From an uncultured Acetatifactor sp. (GTDB lineage Bacteria > Bacillota > Clostridia > Lachnospirales > Lachnospiraceae), in NCBI GenBank assembly GCA_910586215.1, contig CAJUGH010000013.1:36161-100160 (forward strand): a stretch of DNA of 64,000 nucleotides. Direction: 5' to 3'. The notes beneath the pieces were generated by a model. That model was not told the DNA's origin and searched no databases. It was given only the letters and a program-made list of their open reading frames with translations. This document shows, piece after piece, positions 9,118-17,739 of this stretch (its first letter is position 1; the number at the start of each line of letters is the position of its first letter). A program made the translations under genes and the position numbers.

Positions 9118-10631
9118 ACATCAGACAGGCAAAGGAATATATCAAGGATTCGGTTCGTTTGTACCTAAAAAAGGACGAGTTCGGGTCTTATAAAATGTCC
9201 GTGGTGCGGCAGCGGCCCATTTTCCTGCTGGGAGCACCGGGGATCGGCAAGACGGCTGTGATGGAGCAGATCGCCCAGGAGATGGGGATCGCCCTAGTGG
9301 CCTATTCCATGACCCATCACACCAGGCAGTCTGCCCTGGGGCTTCCCTTTATCATGGAGAAGACATATGGGGACAGGAAGGTAAGTGTGTCAGAATATAC
9401 CATGAGCGAGATCATTGCCTCCATCTATGACACTATGGAAGAGAGCGGTATCCGGGAGGGAATCCTGTTCCTGGACGAGATCAACTGTGTGTCCGAGACC
9501 CTGGCACCCTCCATGCTGCAGTTTTTGCAGTACAAGGTGTTCGGCCGCCATAGGGTGCCGGACGGATGGGTGATCGTCACGGCCGGGAATCCTCCGGAGT
9601 ACAATAAATCTGTGCGGGAGTTTGACGTGGTGACAATGGATCGTCTGAAGGTGATGGAGGTGGATCCGGATTACGGCGTCTGGAAGGCATATGCCATGGA
9701 ATGCAGGATCCACAATGCCATTTTAAATTATCTGGACTTGAAAAGGGATCATTTTTACTGTTGTGAGACCACTGTCCGGGGGCGCAGCTATGTGACAGCC
9801 AGGGGCTGGGAAGACCTGTCTGAAATCCTCTATCTGTATGAGGAAGAGGGACTGCCCGTGGAGGAGGCCCTGGTGGGACAGTATATCCGGAACGAGAAGG
9901 TGGTAAAGGCATTCACGGCCTATTATGATTTATACCAGAAATATAAGAAAGATTACCGGATCGGGGATATCCTGAGCGGCGCACCTTCTCCCCAGGCCGT
10001 TTCCCGGGCAAAGGAAGCAGCCTTTGATGAGCGGCTTTCCCTGCTGGGCATGCTGCTGGACCGTGTGATGGCAGATATGGGGGATGTGATGGAGCAGGCA
10101 GCATATCTGAAGGATCTGAAGAATCCTTTGAAGGGCATCGGCGATGCAGTGGGGGGATTACCGGGGGAGGAACCCCTGGAAACCGTGCTGGACCGGCTGG
10201 AGAAGCAGGCTGCAGGACGGGGAAAAGTGCTGGAAAGCTTACAGGGTGCCAACGCTCTGTCAGATGCAGACAGACACAGGCACCTTAAGGTGATCCGTTT
10301 CCTGGAGGAGGCAAGGAAGGAACTGTATGCAGGGGAAGGGACAACAGCTTCCCAGGGATATGCCTATGTGAAGGAGAAGTATGCGGGGAACGTGGATCAG
10401 ATGAAGGCAGAGACAAAACGGGTGCAGGGGGAACTGCATGCCTTGTTTGCCTTTGTACAGGAGGCTTTTGGACAGGGTAACGAGATGCTGGTGCTGGTAA
10501 CGGAACTGACAGTGAACAACGCCAGCGCCCAGTTTATTGCGGCTTTTGGCAGCGAGGATTACGGACGGCACAATCAGGAACTGATGCTCAGCGAAAGACG
10601 GGACCAGATCCTGGCCCAGATAGAAGTGTGA
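9114..10631 (+). CDS. MoxR-family AAA+ ATPase
   Basis: A 505-residue AAA+ ATPase. Walker A is GAPGIGKT (about 40-47) and Walker B is ILFLDEIN (117-124); sensor 1 (VTAGNPPEYN) and an arginine-rich lid follow. The C-terminal 200 residues are mostly helical and longer than in minimal MoxR proteins (300-350 residues). MoxR ATPases act with VWA proteins to assemble or activate partner complexes; the overlapping upstream gene supplies the VWA protein. The stop TGA at 10629 lies inside the left arm of a family D hairpin (10624-10746), so the message end is probably structured. Confidence 0.9.
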   Translation: MNIRQAKEYIKDSVRLYLKKDEFGSYKMSVVRQRPIFLLGAPGIGKTAVMEQIAQEMGIALVAYSMTHHTRQSALGLPFIMEKTYGDRKVSVSEYTMSEIIASIYDTMEESGIREGILFLDEINCVSETLAPSMLQFLQYKVFGRHRVPDGWVIVTAGNPPEYNKSVREFDVVTMDRLKVMEVDPDYGVWKAYAMECRIHNAILNYLDLKRDHFYCCETTVRGRSYVTARGWEDLSEILYLYEEEGLPVEEALVGQYIRNEKVVKAFTAYYDLYQKYKKDYRIGDILSGAPSPQAVSRAKEAAFDERLSLLGMLLDRVMADMGDVMEQAAYLKDLKNPLKGIGDAVGGLPGEEPLETVLDRLEKQAAGRGKVLESLQGANALSDADRHRHLKVIRFLEEARKELYAGEGTTASQGYAYVKEKYAGNVDQMKAETKRVQGELHALFAFVQEAFGQGNEMLVLVTELTVNNASAQFIAAFGSEDYGRHNQELMLSERRDQILAQIEV

Positions 10632-10746
10632 AGGAAATCACTAAGCTCGAAAAAGACCTCGCCAAGTGATTTCAAGCTTCACACTGAAGAATCGCAAGGT
10701 CAGCGATTCTTCTCACATATTGTTTGTGCCAGCTTTGCTGGCATGA
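10624..10746 (+). repeat. Family D double-hairpin repeat, copy 1
   Basis: Long stem AGTGTGAAG..AAATCACT / AGTGATTT..CTTCACACT, then hairpin GAAGAATCGC / GCGATTCTTC, then TTGTTTGTGCCAGC TTT GCTGGC. It includes the last codons and stop of the AAA ATPase gene. Copy 2 at 57437-57584 has the same order with different but still complementary arms. Confidence 0.75.
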
Positions 10747-10754
10747 CGGGAAGT

Positions 10755-10775
10755 GTGAACGGAGTGAACAGCAAC
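10755..10775 (-). repeat. Fragment of palindromic repeat family A
   Basis: 21 nt whose minus strand begins GTTGCTGTTCACTCCGTTC, identical in type to the left end of family A copies at 14528, 17287 and 26444 (minus). No right end is present. Confidence 0.5.
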
Positions 10776-10826
10776 GATTTTCTAAGTTTCGCCTCGAAAA
10801 ACAGGGAACGGAAAGGGGAAGGCAGG

Positions 10827-11756
10827 GTGCAGGAGAGGGAATATGCAGTGGATGACTACAGCCTGTATTATGAAATCATACAGGAGAGTCCAGGGGATCC
10901 GGGACGGTCTGTCTGCGTGACCCGTTTCCAGGGACAGGCGGGGGAGGTAGCCGTGCCGGCCCTGGTGGAGGGACTTCCCGTGACCGGGATCGGTAAGAAG
11001 GCCTTCTTGAGCAGGAAAAATCTTTACAGGGTGATACTGCCGGATACCCTGGAGGAGATAGGGGACTGGGCCTTTGCCTACTGCAGCGGGTTAAAAAGGG
11101 TGGAACTTCCCGGAAGAAAGATCCATTTCGGCAGATCGGTCTTCCTGGAGTGTGGCAGCCTGGAACAGATTGCAGCAGGGGCCTATGAGGAGGGGCGGGG
11201 CGATTTCTCACGGCTGCTGGCGGCGGCAGTGACTATGCTGGATGCCCCCTATCTGCTGGACATCCAGGAGGCCGGCATGGCCCCATGGCTGGCAAAATGG
11301 GATGCGAAGCTGGTTCAGGTCCTGCAGGCCCCGGACCAGGAAGGATATTCCAGGCAGGTGCTCTGCGGGGAAGAGGATTATGGCAGCACGGACCTGGCGG
11401 CCTATTTGAGTGGCCGGAGGAAGGAGAAGATCCGTCTGTGTTATCTGCGGCTATTGCATCCCCAGGGACTATCCAGGGAACTACAGGAGGAACTGGAGGG
11501 ATACCTGTGTGCCCATACAAAGGGAAGGGAATCTTCAGAGAGTTGGCAGGTATTGCTGGAGGAGCATGCCGCGGAGCGGGAGTATTACCGCCTGTTTGCC
11601 AGACTTGGTTGTGTGGATGCCGGGAATCTTCCGGGAATCCTGGAGGATATAGGAGACGCCCATCCGGAAATGAAGGCCTTTTTCCTTACATGGAAGGGGG
11701 AAATGCAGGAAAAGAAGCCGGTTGCGCCGGACTTTTTTGCGGATTTTGAACTATAG
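10827..11756 (+). CDS. Leucine-rich repeat (BspA-type) protein
   Basis: 309 residues from GTG 10827. Two LRR_5-type repeats are visible around residues 40-110 (motifs IGKKAFLSRKNLYRVILP and IGDWAFAYCSGLKRVELP), followed by about 200 helical residues of no recognised family. No signal peptide is present, so it is probably cytoplasmic. An ATG at 10743 is in frame, but the 28 codons it would add lie in palindromic repeat DNA; GTG 10827 has AAGGGGAAGG six bases upstream and is preferred. It follows the VWA and MoxR genes in the same orientation and may be their partner or substrate adaptor. Function unknown. Confidence 0.7.
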   Translation: MQEREYAVDDYSLYYEIIQESPGDPGRSVCVTRFQGQAGEVAVPALVEGLPVTGIGKKAFLSRKNLYRVILPDTLEEIGDWAFAYCSGLKRVELPGRKIHFGRSVFLECGSLEQIAAGAYEEGRGDFSRLLAAAVTMLDAPYLLDIQEAGMAPWLAKWDAKLVQVLQAPDQEGYSRQVLCGEEDYGSTDLAAYLSGRRKEKIRLCYLRLLHPQGLSRELQEELEGYLCAHTKGRESSESWQVLLEEHAAEREYYRLFARLGCVDAGNLPGILEDIGDAHPEMKAFFLTWKGEMQEKKPVAPDFFADFEL

Positions 11757-11853
11757 GGAGGCATTATGCGAATGTCGTAATGCGGACTATAAGGGTTCAC
11801 AAAAAAAATCAAAAAAAATTAACAAAAAACTACTATTTTCCCTCCGCATGATG

Positions 11854-11859
11854 TATAAT
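11854..11859 (+). promoter_or_regulatory. -10 box of the glgCD promoter
   Basis: TATAAT 36 nt before the glgC start, preceded by TG at 11852-11853. No good -35 box at 16-18 nt; the upstream DNA is A/T-rich, so an extended or activated promoter is possible. Confidence 0.5.
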
Positions 11860-11894
11860 TTTACCATAGGACAAAAACTAGGAGGGATAGTGTT

Positions 11895-13103
11895 ATGGCA
11901 AAAGAAATGATTGCAATGCTTCTTGCCGGTGGACAAGGTTCACGCCTGTATGCTTTGACTGAGAAGCTTGCAAAACCAGCAGTTCCTTTTGGCGGGAAAT
12001 ATCGTATTATCGACTTCCCGCTGTCTAACTGTGTCAATTCGGGGATTGATACGGTAGGAATCCTGACACAGTATCAGCCGCTGGTACTAAATGAGTATAT
12101 AGGAAATGGACAGCCCTGGGATCTGGACCGTCTCTATGGCGGTGTCCATGTGCTGCCACCTTACCAGAAAGCCAGCGGTTCTGACTGGTATAAGGGCACA
12201 GCCAATGCCATCTACCAGAACATTTCCTTTATTGAGCGGTATAACCCCCAGTATGTAATCATTCTGTCAGGGGATCAGATCTGTAAGCAGGATTACAGTG
12301 ATTTCCTGCGTTTCCATAAGGAGAAGGGGGCAGAGTTCAGCGTGGCTGTCATGGAAGTGCCCTGGGAGGAAGCTTCCCGCTTCGGCCTGATGGTGGCAGA
12401 TGCAGATGACAGGATTACGGAGTTCCAGGAGAAGCCTAAGAATCCGAAGTCGAACCTGGCATCCATGGGAATCTATATCTTCAACTGGGACATCCTCAAG
12501 AAGTATCTGGAGGAGGATGAGGCAGATCCCAATTCTGAGAATGACTTCGGCAACAACATTATTCCCAACCTGCTGAAGGACAACCGGAAAATGTATGCCT
12601 ACCATTTTGACGGCTACTGGAAGGATGTGGGAACCATATCATCCCTGTGGGAAGCCAATATGGAGGTGCTGGATCCCGAACATAGCGGCATCAACCTGTT
12701 CGATGAGGACTGGAAGATCTACAGCCGCAACAGTGGTATGACAGGACACAAGATCTGTGACGGTGCCGTGGTGGAGAACGCCATGATTACAGACGGCTGC
12801 CGAATCAAGGGAACGGTCAGGCATTCCATCCTGTTCGCTGGTGTCCGCGTGGAGAAAGGTGCCGTGGTGGAAGATGCCGTGGTAATGGGTGGCACAGTGA
12901 TTAAGTCCGGTGCCGTGGTACAGCATTGTATTGTGGCGGAAAATGTGACCATCGGGGAAAACGCGGTGGTAGGTGCCATGCCCACAGAGGAGGAGAACGG
13001 AGTTGCAACCATTGGTGCCGGGGTTGTGGTAGGCGACAATGCCAAGATCGGCCCCAAGGCCATGGTGAAGAATAATGTAGAAGGTGGTGAAGAACAATGT
13101 TAG
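11895..13103 (+). CDS. glgC: Glucose-1-phosphate adenylyltransferase, catalytic subunit
   Basis: 402 residues. GlgC makes ADP-glucose from ATP and glucose-1-phosphate, the committed step of glycogen synthesis. The N-terminal nucleotidyltransferase domain has AGGQGSRL (residues 11-18), KPAVPFGGKYRIIDF and ILSGDQICKQDY. The C-terminal third is a left-handed beta-helix of hexapeptide repeats (GAVVEDAVVMGG, GAVVQHCIV). The ATG follows AGGAGGG. It overlaps glgD by seven bases (ATGTTAG), so translation is probably coupled and the two subunits are made in fixed proportion, as in other Firmicutes. Confidence 0.96.
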   Translation: MAKEMIAMLLAGGQGSRLYALTEKLAKPAVPFGGKYRIIDFPLSNCVNSGIDTVGILTQYQPLVLNEYIGNGQPWDLDRLYGGVHVLPPYQKASGSDWYKGTANAIYQNISFIERYNPQYVIILSGDQICKQDYSDFLRFHKEKGAEFSVAVMEVPWEEASRFGLMVADADDRITEFQEKPKNPKSNLASMGIYIFNWDILKKYLEEDEADPNSENDFGNNIIPNLLKDNRKMYAYHFDGYWKDVGTISSLWEANMEVLDPEHSGINLFDEDWKIYSRNSGMTGHKICDGAVVENAMITDGCRIKGTVRHSILFAGVRVEKGAVVEDAVVMGGTVIKSGAVVQHCIVAENVTIGENAVVGAMPTEEENGVATIGAGVVVGDNAKIGPKAMVKNNVEGGEEQC

Positions 13104-14239
13104 ATTCCAATACAAGTGCCCTGGGGATCATATTCCCTAACAGCTATGATGCGTTGGTTCCTGAGCTGGTCAATGTGCGTCTGATGGCATCCATTCCCTT
13201 TGCCAGCCGTTACCGCCTGATTGACTTTATTCTGTCCAGCATGAGTCACTGTGATATTGACAATATATCTGTGATGGTGAACAATAATTACCACTCCTTG
13301 ATGGATCATCTGGGAAGCGGCCGTGAGTGGGATCTTGTCCGCAAGAACGGGGGCTTAAGCATTTTCCCTCCTTTTGCCGAGAAATCGTCCAAGCCTTATA
13401 CGGGCCGGGTGGGGGCATTGGCCAGCATCCTGGAGAATCTCCGGGATCAGAAGGAAAAATATGTGATCATCACGGACACGAATCTGGTGGTGAATTTTGA
13501 CTTTAATGCCATGATCCAGGCCCATATTGAGACAGGGGCAGATGTGACAGTTGCCTACAATGAGCAGGAACTGCCGGAAAGCTTCTTGAATTCCCAGTCC
13601 AATGACAACGGGTATTATTACACCTTTGGCATTGAGGATGGCAGGGTGAAGAAGATCTATGTGAATATCAAAGAATCCGGGGTGAAGAACTGCTCCATGA
13701 ATATCTTCCTGGTAGAGCGGGAACTTCTGATCGATTTGATCAATACAGCCTTTGTGCGTGGCCAGGAGTATTTTGAGCGGGATGTGCTGCTTCCCCAGCT
13801 GAACAAGCTGAATGTACAGGCATACAAATATGAAGGCTATGTGGCGCGGATCTGTGACATGAAGAGTTATTTTGATGAGAATATGCGTCTCCTGGATGAC
13901 TATAACCTGGATGCCCTGTTCTCCGGCGCACCCATTTACACCAAGATCAGGGATGACAATCCCACCCGGTATGTGGACGGCGCCAAGGTGAATAATGTAA
14001 TGGTGGCAGATGGCTGTGTCATTGAAGGCGAGGTGGAGAACAGCATCCTGTTCCGTGGCGTGAAGATTGCCAAAGGTGCCAGGGTGAAAAACTGTGTGCT
14101 GATGCAGGATACGGTGGTAGGAGCAGGCAGTTCCATAGAGTATATGATCACAGATAAGAATGTGGTCATTTCCCCGGGCAAGGAGATGAAGGGGACAGAC
14201 ACCTTCCCTGTATATATTGGAAAGGACCAGAAGGTATAA
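13097..14239 (+). CDS. glgD: Glucose-1-phosphate adenylyltransferase regulatory subunit
   Basis: 380 residues, paralogous to GlgC but lacking the GGxGxRL nucleotide loop (its N-terminus reads ALGIIFPNSYDALVPEL). It retains the SRYRLIDFILSSMSHCDI region and a C-terminal beta-helix (VADGCVIEGEVENSILFRG). In Firmicutes GlgD pairs with GlgC and raises its activity without being efficient alone. The start ATG 13097 sits inside the end of glgC. No glgA, glgB or glgP lies nearby, so the rest of the glycogen pathway is elsewhere. Confidence 0.95.
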   Translation: MLDSNTSALGIIFPNSYDALVPELVNVRLMASIPFASRYRLIDFILSSMSHCDIDNISVMVNNNYHSLMDHLGSGREWDLVRKNGGLSIFPPFAEKSSKPYTGRVGALASILENLRDQKEKYVIITDTNLVVNFDFNAMIQAHIETGADVTVAYNEQELPESFLNSQSNDNGYYYTFGIEDGRVKKIYVNIKESGVKNCSMNIFLVERELLIDLINTAFVRGQEYFERDVLLPQLNKLNVQAYKYEGYVARICDMKSYFDENMRLLDDYNLDALFSGAPIYTKIRDDNPTRYVDGAKVNNVMVADGCVIEGEVENSILFRGVKIAKGARVKNCVLMQDTVVGAGSSIEYMITDKNVVISPGKEMKGTDTFPVYIGKDQKV

Positions 14240-14333
14240 GCCGGATATACATTTAAAAAGTGATTTCTGGAAGGCTCTTTAGAATGTCATGAAAGAAATG
14301 GCGCGGCGGGCGGCATCAGGATGTGTTGTCTGT

Positions 14334-14456
14334 TGCGTCATTTTGGGTTATGGCGTTCCATCTGGGCCATTCATTCGCACCATTTGCAAAGTACGCCTTT
14401 GGCGCTTTCCAGCGCTTCGCGACTACTTTGCTCATGGGATGGCGCTCCCTGCACCA
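14334..14456 (+). repeat. Palindromic repeat family B, copy 1
   Basis: Arms GGCGTTCCATC / GGGATGGCGC enclose CATTCGCACC, GCAAAGTA / TACTTTGC and an inner CGCC...GGCG loop, ending in the core TTTGCTCAT. Copies with different arms lie at 27800-27905 and 38015-38140. Confidence 0.6.
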
Positions 14457-14527
14457 GGTTCTTACACCAAATTCTTCTGCCAGCATGAAATTTGGCCTAA
14501 GAGCCTGGTGTGTGAACTGGAAAAAAT

Positions 14528-14661
14528 GTTGCTGTTCATTCCGTTCACAGCAACATATGCACACAAAATGCCAAATGCAGGCGTTTTGGCGCAGGTTGTC
14601 TCGGGTTTGTCACGCAAAGAGCGCGTGAAAACACCTTGCGGTGGCACCTGTGAACAGTAAC
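14528..14661 (+). repeat. Palindromic repeat family A, copy 1
   Basis: 134 nt beginning GTTGCTGTTCATTCCGTTCA and ending CACCTGTGAACAGTAAC, with the internal string CTCGGGTTTGTCACGC and a small CACGC/GCGTG hairpin. It aligns along its length with 17287-17440 and the reverse strand of 26309-26444. No coding frame or transposase. Confidence 0.8.
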
Positions 14662-14780
14662 GAAATAACATATCCACAGATTTGCATAACAAATTTGTAT
14701 GGAAGTGTCGGAGATTTTGCTGTATCCTGTAAAAGATGAGACAACAAAAGGAATTGTCGAATATGGAGTGGGATATGTAA

Positions 14781-14826
14781 GGGAGAGTGATACTATGGCT
14801 CTCCCGGCATGCAAGGAGGTGCAAGG
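14781..14826 (+). promoter_or_regulatory. Hairpin and strong RBS before galE
   Basis: GGGAGAG (14781-14787) pairs with CTCTCCC (14799-14805); AAGGAGGTG follows seven bases before the ATG. The hairpin's left arm resembles a Shine-Dalgarno and its right arm could pair with the true one. Confidence 0.45.
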
Positions 14827-15843
14827 ATGAAGATCTTGGTGACAGGCGGGGCCGGGTTTATCGGCAGCCATACGGTAGTGGAACTGCAGCAGGCAGGCTA
14901 TGATGTGGTAGTGGTGGATAACCTGTGCAATGCAAGTGAAAAATCCCTGGAACGGGTGGAAGCCATTACGGGGAAGAAAGTGCCCTTTTACAAGGCAGAC
15001 ATCCTGGACCGGAAGGCCCTGGAAGAGATTTTTGCCAGGGAAGGAGTGGATGCCGTCATTCATTTTGCCGGCCTGAAGGCGGTAGGGGAATCCGTTAGGA
15101 AACCCTGGGAGTATTATGAGAATAATATTGCAGGTACACTGACCCTGGTGGACGTGATGCGCAAGGCAGGGGTGAAGAATATTATTTTCTCTTCCAGTGC
15201 AACTGTATATGGCAACCCAGCGTTTATCCCTATTACGGAAGACTGCCCTAAGGGACAGTGCACGAACCCTTATGGCTGGACCAAGTCTATGTTGGAACAG
15301 ATTCTGTCAGATATCCAGAAGGCAGATCCGGAGTGGAATGTAATACTTTTACGCTATTTTAATCCCATCGGAGCGCATAAGAGCGGTACCATGGGGGAGA
15401 ATCCCAATGGCATTCCCAACAATCTCATGCCTTACATTACCCAGGTGGCAGTGGGCAAGCTCCAGGAACTGGGTGTGTTTGGGAATGACTATGATACCCA
15501 TGACGGCACAGGTGTCAGGGACTATATCCATGTGGTAGACCTGGCTATCGGCCATGTGAAGGCACTGAAGAAGATCGAGGAGAAGGCAGGACTGAAGATA
15601 TATAATCTGGGAACGGGGACAGGCTACAGTGTGCTGGACATCGTGAAGAATTTCGAAGAGGCCAACGGGGTGAAGATCCCTTATGTGATCAAGCCCAGGC
15701 GGGCGGGAGACATTGCCGCCTGTTATGCAGATGCAAGCCTTGCCAAGGAGGAACTTGGCTGGGAAGCACAGTATGGCATCAAGGAGATGTGTGCAGACTC
15801 CTGGAGATGGCAGAAGAACAATCCAAACGGGTATGACGACTGA
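14827..15843 (+). CDS. galE: UDP-glucose 4-epimerase
   Basis: 338 residues, the normal length for GalE, which interconverts UDP-glucose and UDP-galactose with bound NAD. The Rossmann loop GGAGFIGSH is at 7-15, SSSATVYG carries the catalytic Ser/Thr, and the catalytic pair is Y149 and K153 in YGWTK. The start ATG 14827 has a perfect AAGGAGGTG. It is a single gene; no galK or galT is adjacent, so it may serve cell-surface sugar supply as well as galactose use. Confidence 0.96.
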   Translation: MKILVTGGAGFIGSHTVVELQQAGYDVVVVDNLCNASEKSLERVEAITGKKVPFYKADILDRKALEEIFAREGVDAVIHFAGLKAVGESVRKPWEYYENNIAGTLTLVDVMRKAGVKNIIFSSSATVYGNPAFIPITEDCPKGQCTNPYGWTKSMLEQILSDIQKADPEWNVILLRYFNPIGAHKSGTMGENPNGIPNNLMPYITQVAVGKLQELGVFGNDYDTHDGTGVRDYIHVVDLAIGHVKALKKIEEKAGLKIYNLGTGTGYSVLDIVKNFEEANGVKIPYVIKPRRAGDIAACYADASLAKEELGWEAQYGIKEMCADSWRWQKNNPNGYDD

Positions 15844-15898
15844 GTCGTAAAATGATGTAGGGGTCAAAACAAAAATAAAAAACAGCAAAATAGAAAAC

Positions 15899-15948
15899 AG
15901 GCACCTTCCCGGAATGGCACGGATCCATATATCCCTGGGAAGATGCCT
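15899..15948 (-). terminator. Terminator shared by galE and the PAQR gene
   Basis: AGGCACCTTCCC pairs with GGGAAGATGCCT. On the minus strand the stem is followed by TGTTTTCTATTTTG, so it best serves the minus-strand gene at 16000; it can also stop galE transcripts. Confidence 0.7.
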
Positions 15949-15999
15949 GTCTTCTTGTATGCACGTAGGGCATTTATGTGTTGACTGCAAAACAAATCC

Positions 16000-16650
16000 T
16001 TATGCCACGTAAAAGTACATAAAGATAAAATGGCAGATGCTCCCGGCCATCACAAACAAGTGAAATACCTCATGGGAGCCAAAGTTCCTATGCCTGTTAT
16101 TGAAAATAGGCAGTTTCAGGGCATAGATGACACCGCCCACTGTGTAGATGATACCGCCGGCCAGCAGCCATAGGAAAGCAGCGGTGGGCAGGGTATCCAG
16201 TAACTGTCCGAATACCAGCAGGCACACCCATCCCATGGCAATGTAGATGACGGAGGAGAACCACTTGGGGCAGGTGATCCAGCACGCCTTGATGATCATG
16301 CCGACCAGTGCAATCCCCCAGACCAGGGACAGAAGCGTATAGCCCTGCTGTCCTCCCAGGACAATCAGGCAGACAGGTGTATAGGAACCTGCGATGAGTA
16401 CGAAGATCATCATATGATCCAGCTTCCGGAAAATGCGTAGCCCTTTTCCAGAAATATTCACGGAATGATATGCGGCACTGGCCCCATAGAGCAGGACCAT
16501 GCTGGCCATGAAGACAGCCATGGCCATGAAACTGCGCCCTCCGGAGGTAAGCCCTGCCTTGACTAACAGCGGTACTGTGGCGAACATGGCCAGCATCATG
16601 CCTATAAAATGTGTAATTGCACTTCCTGGTTCCCTGATTGTGATCTGCAT
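16000..16650 (-). CDS. Hemolysin III / PAQR-family membrane protein
   Basis: 216 residues with seven predicted membrane helices. Family signatures are SAAYHS near helix 2, KLDHMMIFVLIAGSYTP in helix 3 and SHEVFHLFVMAGSICHF near the end; the conserved His and Asp residues form the metal site of PAQR proteins. Bacterial members (TrhA, YqfA) affect membrane lipid and energy homeostasis, and haemolysis is not established for most. The start ATG at 16650 has GGGAGGT upstream on the minus strand; longer starts add an unconserved extension. Single gene. Confidence 0.92.
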   Translation of the reverse strand: MQITIREPGSAITHFIGMMLAMFATVPLLVKAGLTSGGRSFMAMAVFMASMVLLYGASAAYHSVNISGKGLRIFRKLDHMMIFVLIAGSYTPVCLIVLGGQQGYTLLSLVWGIALVGMIIKACWITCPKWFSSVIYIAMGWVCLLVFGQLLDTLPTAAFLWLLAGGIIYTVGGVIYALKLPIFNNRHRNFGSHEVFHLFVMAGSICHFIFMYFYVA

Positions 16651-16869
16651 ATAAATACCTCCCTGGCTTAGCATGCTGTTTGTGGATCTTTTTGGAATCC
16701 CATTGACTTGCAGCACTGATCCATTTCTATTTTTCCTGTTTTTTCAAAAACTATGCGGTAAGGCATTAAAAACAAGGTAATTAAAGAAAAGAATACAGCA
16801 TGTGGTATTCGATACTATGTGTTGGATAGTATGATCATACAACGCCAGGGGGGAAAAGTCAATAGAAAA

Positions 16870-17136
16870 TTAATCCTCCTCAATGACCTGGATTTCCAGG
16901 TAATCAAAAGCAACTGCCTCTATAAAATTGTCCTGGGTAAACCGCACTTTGCGGTGGCGTCTGAATTCAGAGATGGATTTTTCCAGCCAGATCGGTTTGC
17001 CTAAATCAAACTGGTAACACACTTCGTCCAAGGCATGGAATACCTTGTGGGTGCGTGTGTCCTGGCTTCCGTCAGCAATACAGGTATCCTGTAGTATGTG
17101 ATTGTCCTTAAAGGTCCTTGCCCATAACCGAAACAT
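16870..17136 (-). CDS. Small conserved protein of unknown function (88 aa)
   Basis: 88 residues, with charged and aromatic segments such as YQFDLGKPIWLEKSISEF and an acidic end (IQVIEED). No signal peptide, membrane helix or known catalytic motif. It looks like a conserved Firmicutes protein, but I cannot name a family. ATG at 17136 with AAAGGGG upstream, directly behind a hairpin leader of the type also found before proC, blaI, coaX and greA. Its codon use is that of a real gene, and no plus-strand gene overlaps it. Confidence 0.7.
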   Translation of the reverse strand: MFRLWARTFKDNHILQDTCIADGSQDTRTHKVFHALDEVCYQFDLGKPIWLEKSISEFRRHRKVRFTQDNFIEAVAFDYLEIQVIEED

Positions 17137-17190
17137 TTTTATACCCCTTTGTGCGCTTAAAGAGGGGATTTACACACCCTCCGATTCTGT
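17137..17190 (-). promoter_or_regulatory. RBS-proximal leader hairpin (minus strand)
   Basis: On the minus strand: GAGGGTGTGTAAATC, then CCCTCTTTAAGCGCACA, then AAGGGG and the ATG. Same layout as the leaders of proC, blaI, coaX and greA (GTGxGC stem, CCTCTTT loop, GCGCAC, then SD). Confidence 0.5.
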
Positions 17191-17286
17191 GTGTCCGTTC
17201 CTGTCATACATGGTAAAGGATTTTTCTGCTTTATGCAAGGACAATTGGCTGAACTGTTACATATTTACGGCAAGTCCATGAAAAGT

Positions 17287-17440
17287 GTTACTGTTCACTT
17301 CGTTCACGGCAGCAGGTGCACAATGAATTGGGCAAGAACGGCCCATTTTGGTGCATCCAGTCTCGGCAGTCAAGATTGCCTGGGTTTGTCACGCTGGAAG
17401 TGCGTGAAGACACCTTGCGGCAGAACGGGTGAACAGTAAC
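17287..17440 (+). repeat. Palindromic repeat family A, copy 2
   Basis: 154 nt with perfect 12-bp ends GTTACTGTTCAC / GTGAACAGTAAC. Internal GGCCCATTTTGGTGCAT and GGGTTTGTCACGC align with the other copies; TCACGC/GCGTGA forms an inner hairpin. No coding capacity. Confidence 0.85.
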
Positions 17441-17739
17441 TGAAAAGTTACCATGCAAAGGATTCCAAGAAACACACCCGCGGAGCCTTTCCGTGAGAAG
17501 TGTCTGGGAATATTCTGGGCAATGCGTACATATACATGATGTTAGGGTCAAAAGGAGTTGCACCGCAGCAGAGGGTACTGTAGCAGGAAGTGCTGGCAAC
17601 AACACTTCGCATTGGTGCGATGAGTAATACATGTATTCTAAAAAAAGGATTAATTTTCGTGAAGAATATACATTTTTATAATGGTTTATGTTATACTGAA
17701 TATAGACCAACAAGGTTTAGGCGGTATAGGGGAGCAGAG
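17441..17739 (+). other. Upstream region of the alarmone synthetase gene
   Basis: No gene seen. Possible -10 boxes are TATAAT (17677-17682) and TATACT (17692-17697), neither with a good -35 box. The ATG at 17740 follows AGGGGAGC. Confidence 0.35.
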
